DNA of 64,000 nt from Paenibacillus macquariensis (GTDB taxonomy: Bacteria; Bacillota; Bacilli; Paenibacillales; Paenibacillaceae). The translations under genes were made by a program, and so were the position numbers. Under the pieces are notes generated by a model, which saw only the letters and a program-made list of their open reading frames with translations, had not been told where the DNA came from and did not search any database. The first letter of the stretch is position 1. Each line of letters begins with the position of its first letter. This document shows positions 35,628-44,496 of the stretch, one piece after another. The DNA is taken from the NCBI RefSeq assembly GCF_900156375.1, contig NZ_FTNK01000012.1:1-64000 (forward strand). Reading direction: 5' to 3'.

Positions 35628-36131
35628 CTATTGCGTAACTAAAACGGATCCCGTGTAAAGCGTAGTTTCTTCACCTATAGTCCCTTTCTTTACCCAAAGA
35701 ACACCTTTACCACGGTAATAATAACCTGACGTTACCGTATATTCAGCATTTCCACTATAATAATCCGTTGAGACAGAAGATAGTGAACTACCCGTACCCG
35801 AAACAGGCACCCAAATAGATCCATTATAGCGCTCTAAGGAAACATTAGCACCTATAGAGTTCACAATCTCATAAGCTGAAATAGTCGCATTGAGTCTCAC
35901 TTTCAAGCTACTCGGATTAGTTATTCCAAGATCAGTATAATAAATGTATTTAAAACTAGAATTAACAGCATTGGGCACTATGCTCTCCGTTACTGGTGGA
36001 GCTGTCGTTAGCGCACCTGGCGCTAGCGCTTGTTGCGTATCCGCTGCACTCACTTGAATAGAGAACAACATACTTACTAGCGCCATTAACAATGTTAATG
36101 TAAGAAACTTCTTTGGCATGATTCTTTTCAT
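35628..36131 (-). CDS. Small secreted protein of unknown function
   Basis: The 167-residue product has a signal peptide (MKRIMPKKFLTLTLLMALVSMLFSI, cleavage after SVSA-like VSAAD near residue 30). The mature part is rich in Ser, Tyr and Gly, all-beta in character (YIYYTDLGITNPSSLKVRL, SLERYNGSIWVPVSGTG, YYYRGKGVLWVKKG), with no cysteine. It recalls secreted DUF6147-type proteins of Paenibacillus, but I cannot name a function. Its own terminator and AGAGGAAG ribosome site support a real gene. Confidence 0.75.
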   Translation of the reverse strand: MKRIMPKKFLTLTLLMALVSMLFSIQVSAADTQQALAPGALTTAPPVTESIVPNAVNSSFKYIYYTDLGITNPSSLKVRLNATISAYEIVNSIGANVSLERYNGSIWVPVSGTGSSLSSVSTDYYSGNAEYTVTSGYYYRGKGVLWVKKGTIGEETTLYTGSVLVTQ

Positions 36132-36250
36132 AAATAAAACTTCCTCTCGTTATATAGATATTATCCTGGGATATAATAGAAACGCCTATTAAGAGAGAAA
36201 GTTACATGTTTATACAACATAATTAAAAATAAGTATTTAACTATGAATTC

Positions 36251-37561
36251 TTACGCTCCTTCTTCTTCTAAAAGAAGCTTCTTAATTAATTGAATTCGGG
36301 AGATACGTTTGTTATCCGTTTCATCTACGATATATATATGATTGTCGAATTCCAAGGATTGACCTTTCTGAGGTGGAATCGTTTCAAGTCTTGAATAGAG
36401 CCAGCCACCGATTGTGTCATAATCATTGGTGTCCATCTCAAGTCCGAAACGTTCATTGATCTCATCGATTAACATCAATCCATCAATAGAGTATTCGTCA
36501 TCTCTTATCTTCTCAATCCCTGGTCGTTCTTCATCGAATTCGTCTTGAATTTCGCCTACGATCTCCTCCATGATGTCTTCCATCGTTACAAGTCCCGATG
36601 TTCCACCATACTCATCAATTAATATGGCGATTTGTGACTTACCTCTTTGCATCAATTTGAGCAATGCACTGATATGGATAGACTCTGGTACCGTAATGAT
36701 TGGGCGAACAATGTTCGGATATTCTATTTCGCTTGTTCTTAACAAGTCTTTAATATGAATAAATCCGATAATGTTATCTTTATCTCCATCACATAGGGGA
36801 TAACGCGTTCTCATCCCGTCATATGCTAATTCAATGTTCTCTTCTCTAGGAACATGTTTGTATAGACAGATCATTTCCGTTCGAGGGATCATGATCTCGC
36901 GTGCGGTCGTCTCCGCAAATCCGAAGATATTATTTACAAGTGCGAGTTCTGTATTATTGATCAATCCACTTTTATTACTTTCATTCATCAAGATTCGTAT
37001 TTCTTCCTCCGTATGTGCAGAATCTTGTTCAGACTCAGGTTCGATGTGTAGAAACTTCAATATTTGATGAGCTAATCCATTGAGTAACCAGATAAATGGC
37101 GACATTATTTTATAGAATAATGTGATCGGTGCTGCTGACAATAGTGTGACTGAATTCGACTTTCTCAGGGCTATCGTCTTGGGTGCTAATTCACCTAATA
37201 CAATATGAAGTACTGTAATAATGATAAATGCAATGGCCACAGAAATACCATGTACTACGGCTTCACTATAACCAAGTAAGTTAACTAGTGGCTGTAATAT
37301 TCGACCGATGGCCGGTGCACCAATCCATCCAAGTCCTAATGAAGCTAATGTAATTCCAAGTTGGCATGCTGATAAGTATGATTCAAGATTGTTCGTAATG
37401 TTTCTAGCTAATATTGCACCTCTACGTCCGTCCGCTACAAGTGTATCAATTCGACTACTTCTTGCTTTCACCATCGCATATTCAGCTGAGACGAAAAAAC
37501 CATTTAATAATATTAAAGCAACAACCCAAATTAAACTTATACTACTCGGTAATGGGTCCAA
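36251..37561 (-). CDS. CNNM/HlyC-CorC-type membrane protein, copy 1
   Basis: The 436-residue protein has an N-terminal CNNM (DUF21) domain with four membrane helices (residues 1-200: LGITLASLGLGWIGAPAIG, VVLGELAPKTIALRKS), two CBS domains (IMIPRTEMICLYKHV; GKSQIAILIDEYGGTSGLVTMEDIMEEIVGEIQDEFDEE), and a C-terminal CorC_HlyC domain. Such proteins transport or sense Mg2+ or other cations. The only in-frame start is TTG 37561 with a poor ribosome site. The name hemolysin is historical; toxic activity is not implied. A paralog is at 47971. Confidence 0.88.
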   Translation of the reverse strand: MDPLPSSISLIWVVALILLNGFFVSAEYAMVKARSSRIDTLVADGRRGAILARNITNNLESYLSACQLGITLASLGLGWIGAPAIGRILQPLVNLLGYSEAVVHGISVAIAFIIITVLHIVLGELAPKTIALRKSNSVTLLSAAPITLFYKIMSPFIWLLNGLAHQILKFLHIEPESEQDSAHTEEEIRILMNESNKSGLINNTELALVNNIFGFAETTAREIMIPRTEMICLYKHVPREENIELAYDGMRTRYPLCDGDKDNIIGFIHIKDLLRTSEIEYPNIVRPIITVPESIHISALLKLMQRGKSQIAILIDEYGGTSGLVTMEDIMEEIVGEIQDEFDEERPGIEKIRDDEYSIDGLMLIDEINERFGLEMDTNDYDTIGGWLYSRLETIPPQKGQSLEFDNHIYIVDETDNKRISRIQLIKKLLLEEEGA

Positions 37562-37879
37562 TCTTTAACCTATTCATCGTAATCCTTCACTGACGAATAG
37601 GTACACCTCCTTCGTTTTTCAAAAATGTAATGCGGTTGAATTATCAAACCTACACAATACAGCGTCATTTTCCCAAGCGACTCATCTCCCAGTTATCCTG
37701 AATTTAAACTATATAATTAATTATATAGTTATACATTACACAGTCAAACGCTAGGGTATGACTGTATTTCACAGAAACAATGACTTTTAATGTGTAAACA
37801 GCGATTTACAACGCTAAAAGGGGTGCCTTCGTCAATTGCGACGATATGGCACCCCTTTGGGACATTTCTCTATACGATA
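37562..37879. other. Non-coding gap 37562-37879 before the CorC-type gene
   Basis: On the minus strand this holds AAGGAGGTG at 37606-37614 well before the TTG start, then an ACCTATTCGTC...GATGAATAGGT stem with a 14-base loop (37569-37602), and a 12+12 A/T palindrome AACTATATAATT at 37707-37730. The gerQ terminator lies at 37817-37858. The distance of the strong ribosome site from the TTG start suggests a short leader ORF or structural control of translation, but no known riboswitch pattern is recognised. Confidence 0.4.
37817..37858 (-). terminator. Terminator near the cwlJ-gerQ operon end
   Basis: AAAGGGGTGCC pairs with GGCACCCCTTT around a 20-base loop, 22 bases past the gerQ stop. Confidence 0.75.
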
Positions 37880-38350
37880 TTAGCGTCTTGGTTGAATTTG
37901 ATTTCCTTGTGTACCTGGGTATTGATAATTAATTGCCTCATCAAACGTAATGTAATCCAAATATATCGTTAACAAGATGACTCTTTTACCCGATGGTTCA
38001 CTGATAATGATGTGATCACGACCTGCTGCTTCTACTATACCTTTGAAGATCTTAGCATTCCATTCTTTATTATTCTCGTAAGTCATATAGAATGTTCCTG
38101 TTTTCCCACGATTCAAGCGCAAAATATTCTCAACATAAGACTGCTCAAATACAGGGGCATTGGTTGGAATAACACTACCTTGTGGTGTCATTGGGTTTCC
38201 TGCAGATACTTGAGGCGGCATCATATAGGATCCTCCCATTCCTGGATTCATTTGACCACCACCCATTCCTGGATTCATTTGACCACCACCAAACCCTCCA
38301 CGTTCGTTACCAATTTGATAAGATACCGGTTGAAAAGGTTGCATTGACAT
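37880..38350 (-). CDS. gerQ: Spore coat/germination protein GerQ
   Basis: The 156-residue protein has a Gly/Met/Pro-rich N-terminus with a nine-residue tandem duplication (GGGQMNPGM twice) and the conserved GerQ domain SYVENILRLNRGKTGTFYMTYE, NNKEWNAKIFKGIVEAAGRDHIII and LLTIYLDYITFDEAI. GerQ is an inner-coat protein crosslinked during spore maturation and required for CwlJ localisation. It lies downstream of cwlJ in the same order as in Bacillus, 59 bases after it. GGAGGAATTATTATT precedes the ATG. Confidence 0.95.
   Translation of the reverse strand: MSMQPFQPVSYQIGNERGGFGGGQMNPGMGGGQMNPGMGGSYMMPPQVSAGNPMTPQGSVIPTNAPVFEQSYVENILRLNRGKTGTFYMTYENNKEWNAKIFKGIVEAAGRDHIIISEPSGKRVILLTIYLDYITFDEAINYQYPGTQGNQIQPRR
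38235..38288 (-). repeat. In-frame 27-bp tandem repeat inside gerQ
   Basis: Two identical, adjacent 27-base units (38235-38261 and 38262-38288) encode GGGQMNPGM. They can vary in copy number by slippage without breaking the frame. Confidence 0.85.
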
Positions 38351-38409
38351 AATAATAATTCCTCCTTATGTTAAAAAACAATAATTTAATGGTTTAGTGC
38401 TTGGTTTTG

Positions 38410-38832
38410 TTAATAGACTGTCGGACAATCCGCGGACGTTGGAGTAAAGAAGCAATGCGCTTTAAATCTTCCTGTGTTTTGTTGGTCGTACCAAGTAGGC
38501 GGACAATCCCCTACGGGTCTGAAGAACCAAAGAGCATTGCTTGCAGGCCAAGTACGTTCTCCACGTATAGCTCTTTCAGCAAGTCGGATATCTTTTTCAC
38601 GAGCTCGTTGATAGAAGTATCCTTTTTGAGGAGCTTCGAATCCCCCTGGACTTTGATATACCATATCCGAAATATTACGCACATTATTGAAGTCCAAACA
38701 ATCCCCTAAGATCCGGTTCACCCCAACATTACCTACCATAAGCATACCTAGTTCTCCATCTTCTTCAGCTTCTGCTCTCATTAAACGTGCGAGCACTTTA
38801 ATGTCTTCAGAAGTCGCTTTAACAGCTGGCAT
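38410..38832 (-). CDS. cwlJ: Spore cortex hydrolase CwlJ
   Basis: The 140-residue protein is a hydrolase_2 domain enzyme: ARLMRAEAEEDGELGMLMVGNVGVNR near residue 15 with the catalytic Glu in RAEAE, then FYQRAREKDIRLAERAIRGERTWPASNALWFFRP, and CPPTWYDQQNTGRFKAHCFF. The lack of an N-terminal signal and length fit CwlJ and distinguish it from secreted SleB. It degrades the cortex peptidoglycan during spore germination. It is the first gene of the cwlJ-gerQ operon. The ATG follows AGGAGGTG. Confidence 0.93.
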   Translation of the reverse strand: MPAVKATSEDIKVLARLMRAEAEEDGELGMLMVGNVGVNRILGDCLDFNNVRNISDMVYQSPGGFEAPQKGYFYQRAREKDIRLAERAIRGERTWPASNALWFFRPVGDCPPTWYDQQNTGRFKAHCFFTPTSADCPTVY

Positions 38833-39010
38833 CTAATACACCTCCTTGTTTACAATCTTGCTAACTTCACAGTATCTTATGTACATTCGCCCAGTTGGTG
38901 ACAAATAAAATAATTGATTGTCATTTAACATCATCATGACATTGCCAAAATATCCAAGCCTTATGCTCTATTTAGATATAAGACTAGTAGAGAGCGAGGC
39001 ACACCTGATT

Positions 39011-39964
39011 ATGGAGAAAAATGTAACGCTCCAGCACATGCTGAAAAGAACGACCTTCCTGCCTGTATTCTCTACCCGCTCCATGCATACCAATCGATGG
39101 TTAGAACGCATACTTGCCTTTGTATTTCTTGCTCCATCTTTATTGTTGTTCAGTATTTTCCTCTTCTATCCTCTGCTCAAATCGGTGTATTTGAGCATGA
39201 ATTTAACGGACCCCCGTGGCCGTGTCGTACAGTACGTAGGTCTTCGTAACTTCACTGACTTACTTACATCAGAACTTTTTTACAAAAGCATAACCGTTAC
39301 ATTAAGTTTCATCCTTTTAACTGTGCCAACGGGTATTATTCTCTCGCTCATCCTTGCTTGGCTGGCACAGACCCGATTACGAGGAATACACCTATTTCGT
39401 TTTATATTCTCACTACCCATGGCGATCTCTGTAGGTACAGGTTCCATCATCTGGATGGTTCTATACCATCCGACACTAGGAACGCTGAATTACTTCCTGA
39501 GTCTATTACATATCGCACCCATTAATTGGCTCTCTGACCCTAACTGGGCGCTCTTCTCTGTCGCACTCATGACCGTGTGGATGAACCTTGGGTTTCAATT
39601 CATTGTATTACTGAGTGGGATGCAAGGCGTGTCAGAAGATATATATGACAGTGCTCAGATCGATGGAGCGGGTCCTCTAAAGACCTTCTTCAAATTAACG
39701 CTCCCTTTAATTACGCCTTCTATATTTTTTGTCACGGTAGTATCCATGATTGGTGCTTTTCAGTCATTCGGACAGATCAATATTTTGACAAAAGGAGGCC
39801 CTATGAACAGCACCAACGTCATGGTGTTCAATATTTATCAGGATGCATTTATGAATTATCGATTCGGGACAGGTAGTGCACAAGCCTTGATTCTGTTCTT
39901 TATTGTTCTGATTCTTACGTTGATTCAGTTCAAGGTCTTAGAGAAGAAGGTGCATTATCAATGA
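39011..39964 (+). CDS. ugpA: ABC transporter permease, UgpA-like
   Basis: The 318-residue protein has six membrane helices and the inner-membrane EAA-type loop DSAQIDGAGPLKTFFKLTLPLITPS. The first helix region (FVFLAPSLLLFSIFLFYPLLKSVYLSMNLTDP) is typical of MalF/UgpA-type sugar permeases. The start at 39011 (MEKNVTLQHML) is preferred over the longer upstream frame since it gives the usual MalF-type length; the ribosome site (GCGAGG) is weak. It forms the channel together with the next permease. No ATPase gene is adjacent; a shared MsmX-type ATPase elsewhere is probable. Confidence 0.88.
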   Translation: MEKNVTLQHMLKRTTFLPVFSTRSMHTNRWLERILAFVFLAPSLLLFSIFLFYPLLKSVYLSMNLTDPRGRVVQYVGLRNFTDLLTSELFYKSITVTLSFILLTVPTGIILSLILAWLAQTRLRGIHLFRFIFSLPMAISVGTGSIIWMVLYHPTLGTLNYFLSLLHIAPINWLSDPNWALFSVALMTVWMNLGFQFIVLLSGMQGVSEDIYDSAQIDGAGPLKTFFKLTLPLITPSIFFVTVVSMIGAFQSFGQINILTKGGPMNSTNVMVFNIYQDAFMNYRFGTGSAQALILFFIVLILTLIQFKVLEKKVHYQ

Positions 39965-40785
39965 TCATGAATCGGATGAACAAAGGTCTGCTGTATTTCG
40001 TGTTACTTATAGCTTCTTGTCTCATCTTATTCCCTTTGTTGTATACACTGTCATCTTCATTCATGACCAATGGGGAATCCGCAACCTATCCACCCAGAAT
40101 GTTACCAAGTCATCTTAACTGGGATAATTATATGAATGTCATTCAGACCATTCCTGTCATGCGTTTCATTGGAAACAGCTTCATAGTATCCACGCTGATT
40201 ATGATTGGGCAGATCGTAACCGCAAGCACGGCAGCTTATGCCTTTGCATTCCTTCGCTTTCCTGGTAAAACATTTTTGTTCGCCTTGTTCCTTGCTACCA
40301 TGATGATCCCTTGGGAGGTAATCATGATTCCCAATTATCTGACTATAAAGAATTGGAATCTACTTGATAGTTATACAGGACTGATCATCCCCTTTGTCGC
40401 ATCTGCATTTGGTACGTTTCTATTAAGACAATCCTTCTTACAGTTGCCAGGTGAATTGTTTGAAGCTGCACGTATAGATGGCTGCGGACATATTCGTATC
40501 TTTCTTTCACTCGTACTACCTCTTTCTACACCAGCGATCGCGACGCTAGGCGTATATTCATTCTTGAACCATTGGAATATGTATTTATGGCCGCTACTCA
40601 TTACCAATAAAGAAGAAATGCGAACCGTCCAGATTGGGATCAGCATGCTACAGTTTGAAGAAATGACGTCATGGAATCTGGTCTTAGCGGGTGTAGTTAC
40701 CGTCCTGATCCCTTCCCTATTACTGCTTGTTCTTGGTCTAAAGCCGCTTGTGCGAGGTATTACCGCTGGCGCACTTAAGGGCTAA
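39961..40785 (+). CDS. ugpE: ABC transporter permease, UgpE-like
   Basis: The 274-residue permease has six membrane helices. The C-terminal loop EAARIDGCGHIRIFLSLVLPLSTPAIATL is the EAA motif that docks the ATPase, and FLRFPGKTFLFALFLATMMIPWEVIMIPNYLTIKNWNLL is characteristic of UgpE/MalG. Its start overlaps the stop of the first permease by four bases (ATGA). It should act as the heterodimer partner for import of glycerol 3-phosphate or a related substrate; identity is inferred from the adjacent binding protein. Confidence 0.9.
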   Translation: MIMNRMNKGLLYFVLLIASCLILFPLLYTLSSSFMTNGESATYPPRMLPSHLNWDNYMNVIQTIPVMRFIGNSFIVSTLIMIGQIVTASTAAYAFAFLRFPGKTFLFALFLATMMIPWEVIMIPNYLTIKNWNLLDSYTGLIIPFVASAFGTFLLRQSFLQLPGELFEAARIDGCGHIRIFLSLVLPLSTPAIATLGVYSFLNHWNMYLWPLLITNKEEMRTVQIGISMLQFEEMTSWNLVLAGVVTVLIPSLLLLVLGLKPLVRGITAGALKG

Positions 40786-40906
40786 GAGAACGATTAACTC
40801 CATCCAGGTTATTCTTCATTCGTTCCGATATTAGAACATTGTCGTTATGGGACATGTCTAATTTCAGATAAAATTAAAGATCCAAAAGGGAGAGAACAAA
40901 GAAACC

Positions 40907-42307
40907 ATGAATTTAAAAGCAATGCGTAGACGACCTATGGCACTTCTATTTATCGTATGGATGATGTTGCTGACTTCTGCTTGTGGATCAACGATCAGTA
41001 ATAACGCATCTAGTGACACAACCAAGGCTACCTCAGGTAGTGAACCTGTGGTGGAATCGGTAAAGAAAAATGAACCGGTTAAAGTGGTCTGGTGGCATTC
41101 CATGAGTGGCGAACTCGGAAAGACATTGGACCAACTTGTATCTGATTTCAATAGCTCACAACAAGCTGTTCAGGTTGAAGCTGTCTTTCAAGGAACCTAT
41201 GATGAGAGTTTAAACAAGTTGAAAGCTGCTATGGATTCTGAGAGCAGCCCAACGTTAATGCAGGTCTACGAGATCGGCAGTCGCTTCATGATTGATACCA
41301 AAGCAGTAACGCCAATACAAACATTCATAGACAAAGAAAATTATGACACGACTTCTCTTGAACCTAATATTTTGAACTATTATACATTTGATAACCAGTT
41401 GTATTCGATGCCATTTAATACGTCCAATCCAATTCTTTATTACAATAAAGATGCCTTCAAAGCAGCGGGTCTAGATCCAGAGAATCCACCAACCACATAT
41501 GAAGGCGTAGCAAAAGCTGCAAAGGCATTAACGACTGAAGGTAAATCAGGTGCATCCTTTGCCATCTACGGATGGTTTATGGAACAGTTGCTAGCTAATC
41601 AAGGAAAGGAACTCATCGACAACGGGAATGGCCGAACATCTCCTGCTACGTCCTCTTTGTTAAATAGTGAAGCGGCCGTCTCAACCCTAACGTGGTGGAA
41701 GCAAATGCTAGATGATAAATCGATCATTAATCTTGGTCGTAAAACGGACGATACCAAGAAAGCATTCGCTGCGGGACAAATTGCGATGACACTTGATTCT
41801 ACAGCTTCTCTTCGTGGGATCGTTAGTTCAACAAAAGGTAAATTCGAAGTAGGTACTGCTTTCTTACCTAAACCTGAGGGTTCAAATGAAGGCGGCGTTG
41901 TGGTAGGTGGTGCTAGCTTATGGATAATGAATAATCGTTCGCAGGAAGAACAACAAGGTGCGTGGGAATTTATCAAATACCTGGCACAACCCACGACACA
42001 AGCTAACTGGCATATCAATACAGGATACTTCCCTATCACTAAAAAAGCTTACGATGAGCAGAATGTCAAAGACAATCTGGCTAAATATCCACAATTCCAA
42101 ACAGCTGTCGACCAGCTTCATCAAACGAAGCCAAGTCTTTCCACACAAGGAGCAGTCATGGGCGTATTCCCTGAAGCGCGTCAATTGACAGAGACGGCCA
42201 TTGAAGAAGTACTTAACAACAGTAAATCACCTCGAGAGGCATTGAATGACGCTGCTAAGGCGATTACAAGCAAGATACAGGAATATAATCAGACCGTAAG
42301 TAAATAG
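40907..42307 (+). CDS. ugpB: Extracellular solute-binding lipoprotein, UgpB-like
   Basis: The 466-residue protein has a lipoprotein signal peptide with lipobox LTSAC (Cys26 lipidated). The mature N-terminus, VVWWHSMSGELGKTLDQLVSDFN, then YDESLNKLKAA and MQVYEIGSRFM, closely resembles UgpB of E. coli, which captures sn-glycerol 3-phosphate and diesters. C-terminal GGASLWIMNN and NWHINTGYFP are also of this family. It is third in the set, 122 bases after the permease, an uncommon order since binding proteins are usually first. The substrate is inferred by homology memory. Confidence 0.88.
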   Translation: MNLKAMRRRPMALLFIVWMMLLTSACGSTISNNASSDTTKATSGSEPVVESVKKNEPVKVVWWHSMSGELGKTLDQLVSDFNSSQQAVQVEAVFQGTYDESLNKLKAAMDSESSPTLMQVYEIGSRFMIDTKAVTPIQTFIDKENYDTTSLEPNILNYYTFDNQLYSMPFNTSNPILYYNKDAFKAAGLDPENPPTTYEGVAKAAKALTTEGKSGASFAIYGWFMEQLLANQGKELIDNGNGRTSPATSSLLNSEAAVSTLTWWKQMLDDKSIINLGRKTDDTKKAFAAGQIAMTLDSTASLRGIVSSTKGKFEVGTAFLPKPEGSNEGGVVVGGASLWIMNNRSQEEQQGAWEFIKYLAQPTTQANWHINTGYFPITKKAYDEQNVKDNLAKYPQFQTAVDQLHQTKPSLSTQGAVMGVFPEARQLTETAIEEVLNNSKSPREALNDAAKAITSKIQEYNQTVSK

Positions 42308-42411
42308 TTATCCTTTCCAGGCATAAACGATTGTGCCGTTATAGCAACGTTTAACGTTGAAATATAAGCGTTAGTATAAGAGTGAAACATATACTTTCTT
42401 ATATTTAAAAA

Positions 42412-42459
42412 AAGACACCTCCCTTTAACCGCTGCTTGCGGCGAAATGGGAGGTGTCTT
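42412..42459. terminator. Bidirectional terminator
   Basis: AAGACACCTCCC pairs with GGGAGGTGTCTT around a 24-base loop between the convergent ugpB-like and SDR genes. Confidence 0.8.
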
Positions 42460-42478
42460 AGTCTCTATATATGGTGGG

Positions 42479-43228
42479 CTATTCTTCATACATCATTTTA
42501 CGTGTCATACCACCATCCAGTACAACATTCGTACCTGTAATGAAGGAGTTGTCTGGATCGGTTAAATATAAACAAGCTCTTGCGACATCCTCTGGTGTCC
42601 CCACTCTTCCAGAAGGATGCTGTTCGTGATCTATAGTACTTAGAGCATCATAGTCATGGGTCTCGATCCAACCTGGGCTAATACTGTTCACTCGTATGCC
42701 GTCTTTACCAAGTGAGATCGCCATTGCATGCGATAAAGCAAGGATAGCCCCCTTCGATGCTGCATAGGCCTCAGAGTCCGGTTCAGACATCATGGAGCGA
42801 GTTGAGGAGATGTTCACGATCGAACCTCTGGTTCCCTGACTCTTCATGATCTTTGCCGCTTCACGTGTCGCTAGGAAGCAACTGCGAGCATTTGTATTTA
42901 ATAGATCATCCCATTCATCCACGGTTAATTCAAAAAGGGACTTGAAGCGGGATACCCCCGCATTATTAATCAGAATATCGATTGTTCCGAATTCCTCAAC
43001 GGTTGCAGCCATTAACTTCTGTATCTCTTCTTCTGACCTTACATCACAGGTAACGAATAGCGCCGTGCCACCCTCTCGGCGAATGTTTGCAGCCGTTGCA
43101 GCCCCTTTATCAGCATCAACATCACCTATAGTGACTCGCGCTCCTCTTGATGCATACATGTGGGCGATACCTTGTCCGATTCCTTGAGCTGCACCAGTAA
43201 TGACGACTACCTTATTCTTAAATGACAT
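42479..43228 (-). CDS. Short-chain dehydrogenase (glucose/sorbitol type, SDR)
   Basis: The 249-residue protein has the classical SDR layout: VVVITGAAQGIGQGIA with the glycine motif, NNAGVSRFKSLFE, and SSTRSMMSEPDSEAYAASKGA with catalytic Ser, Tyr (YAASK) and Lys. C-terminal DPDNSFITGTNVVLDGGMTRKMMYEE is of the glucose-dehydrogenase/YhdF-like group. Its reaction is an NAD(P)-linked oxidation or reduction of a small alcohol or sugar; the substrate is unknown. Start follows AAAGGAGG. It shares the bidirectional terminator with ugpB. Confidence 0.88.
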   Translation of the reverse strand: MSFKNKVVVITGAAQGIGQGIAHMYASRGARVTIGDVDADKGAATAANIRREGGTALFVTCDVRSEEEIQKLMAATVEEFGTIDILINNAGVSRFKSLFELTVDEWDDLLNTNARSCFLATREAAKIMKSQGTRGSIVNISSTRSMMSEPDSEAYAASKGAILALSHAMAISLGKDGIRVNSISPGWIETHDYDALSTIDHEQHPSGRVGTPEDVARACLYLTDPDNSFITGTNVVLDGGMTRKMMYEE

Positions 43229-43400
43229 GATGTACCTCCTTTAAGTAATTAAAATTCGCTATGTTTATTATTACATCTAGGACGCATCTTAAGAAACCTC
43301 TAATCTTCCTCAACAAGTATTAATCAGACAATATACTCACTCATCATACTTTTCTTCGTAAACAAAGATACTTTCTCTAGAATTACAGCTACAAAATAAA

Positions 43401-43421
43401 GCCGCCTTATATTAAGGCGGC
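43401..43421 (-). terminator. Terminator of the DUF2500 gene
   Basis: GCCGCCTTA pairs with TAAGGCGGC around three bases, followed on the minus strand by TTTATTTTG, 8 bases past the stop. Confidence 0.85.
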
Positions 43422-43428
43422 ACGGCAG

Positions 43429-43854
43429 TTATTCATATCCTCTTCGCTGGGAACGTGCATTTTCCTGCCTTGTGAAGCGGGGATTACGTTGAAATCCCAT
43501 ATAACGGGTTCCCTGAAACGTTAATTGCCCCGTATCCCCTTCAGCACATAGACCATATTCCTCACCATTGACGACGAACTCTATTCGATCACCACTATCT
43601 ACCTCGAAAGTTATATAATAACAAGTTCGTGTGTAACTTGATATCTGATCATTCTGATGATTCTGATGTTGTTTAACTTCATTGCGCTTACTCACTATAG
43701 ATGATCCCACAGTAAGTTGAGGTTGTTTATTGTTATTATTCCACCGTAATATACCCTTTCCAACACTCAATAACAAGATACCCATGATCACAATGATAAA
43801 GATCGGCATAACCGTACCTACGAAATCGAACATCCAAAATGAGTCAGTCCCCAT
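43429..43854 (-). CDS. DUF2500-like membrane protein
   Basis: The 141-residue product starts with a membrane helix (residues 14-34, VMPIFIIVIMGILLLSVG) followed by a short linker and a cytoplasmic or surface domain with CYYITFEVDSGDRIEFVVNGEEYGLCAEGDTGQLTFQGTRYMGFQRN. The F-x-V...YGL-x-x-G-D-x-G-x-L-x-x-Q-G-T pattern is the DUF2500 signature. Function is unknown. Start ATG 43854 has GGGGGGAG; the nine-codon longer frame from 43881 is less likely. The C-terminus is basic (RFTRQENARSQRRGYE). Confidence 0.75.
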   Translation of the reverse strand: MGTDSFWMFDFVGTVMPIFIIVIMGILLLSVGKGILRWNNNNKQPQLTVGSSIVSKRNEVKQHQNHQNDQISSYTRTCYYITFEVDSGDRIEFVVNGEEYGLCAEGDTGQLTFQGTRYMGFQRNPRFTRQENARSQRRGYE

Positions 43855-44097
43855 ACTTCTCCCCCCTTCATATATCGCCAACCTTTGCTTATATTTCTCG
43901 CTGAAATGGCTACCTCAAGGTTATATCTTTCTTAACAAGCTTCGAAAGTATTGGCTCGGAGAGGAAGTCGATGTTGGTTTTTGTGAAATAATAACTTCGT
44001 GTTCCTATCTATTGGGCTCTCCATTATCAAGTATATGCATCCGTCTTCAGAAATTGATCATTTATTCGTAGGTTTATATAACAATTATACACACAAA

Positions 44098-44151
44098 AAA
44101 AGATGAGCATTACAAAGGTTAAATTACACTTTGCGCTACTCATCTTATCAG
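44098..44151 (-). terminator. Terminator of the small Cys-rich gene
   Basis: On the minus strand AAGATGAG-type arms pair (CTCATCTT), with a second inner pair CAAAG/CTTTG, ending in T-rich sequence. Two-part stem. Confidence 0.6.
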
Positions 44152-44170
44152 TATCCTATTCGTATATACG

Positions 44171-44359
44171 TTATGCATGGATCAGTTGTAATAATACTTG
44201 CGTCTCGTTCATTTCATCTTCTTCTACTAACATTCCTTGTTCTGTCCAACAAGCTTTGCATTTCTCTTCGGAATTACATAAATGTGCATCTTCACATGTA
44301 TAGCAGAATTGGAGTAATTTTTTACTTGTTAGGTCTGTTTCATAATTGAAAGTTGTCAT
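44171..44359 (-). CDS. Small cysteine-rich protein
   Basis: The 62-residue product has six cysteines in CYTCEDAHLCNSEEKCKACW, in the pattern C-x2-C-x6-C-x6-C-x2-C, which looks like a metal-binding knuckle. It is otherwise acidic (VEEDEMNETQ). No family is recognised. Start ATG 44359 has TAGGAGTGG upstream; three more upstream codons are open but lack a ribosome site. Its own promoter and terminator region support a real gene; a role in metal binding is inference. Confidence 0.6.
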   Translation of the reverse strand: MTTFNYETDLTSKKLLQFCYTCEDAHLCNSEEKCKACWTEQGMLVEEDEMNETQVLLQLIHA

Positions 44360-44496
44360 CGTTCCCACTCCTATCGTCTTATCAATCTTGTTTACAAATT
44401 AAAGATACCATAAATATAAGTTAATTATTGTGATATAATTCACAAAGTATGCTAAAAGCTAAAATTAATTAGCTTTATTATTGAAGAATACTTATA

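Noticed and set aside
36251..37561. Hemolysin toxin
   Set aside because: The family name is historical; CNNM and CBS domains indicate cation transport or sensing.
37707..37730. Perfect A/T palindrome AACTATATAATT and complement as a fourth dif-like site
   Set aside because: It lacks the TTATGT core and the 11-6-11 geometry; arms are 12 bases with no spacer. More like a chance palindrome or a regulator site.
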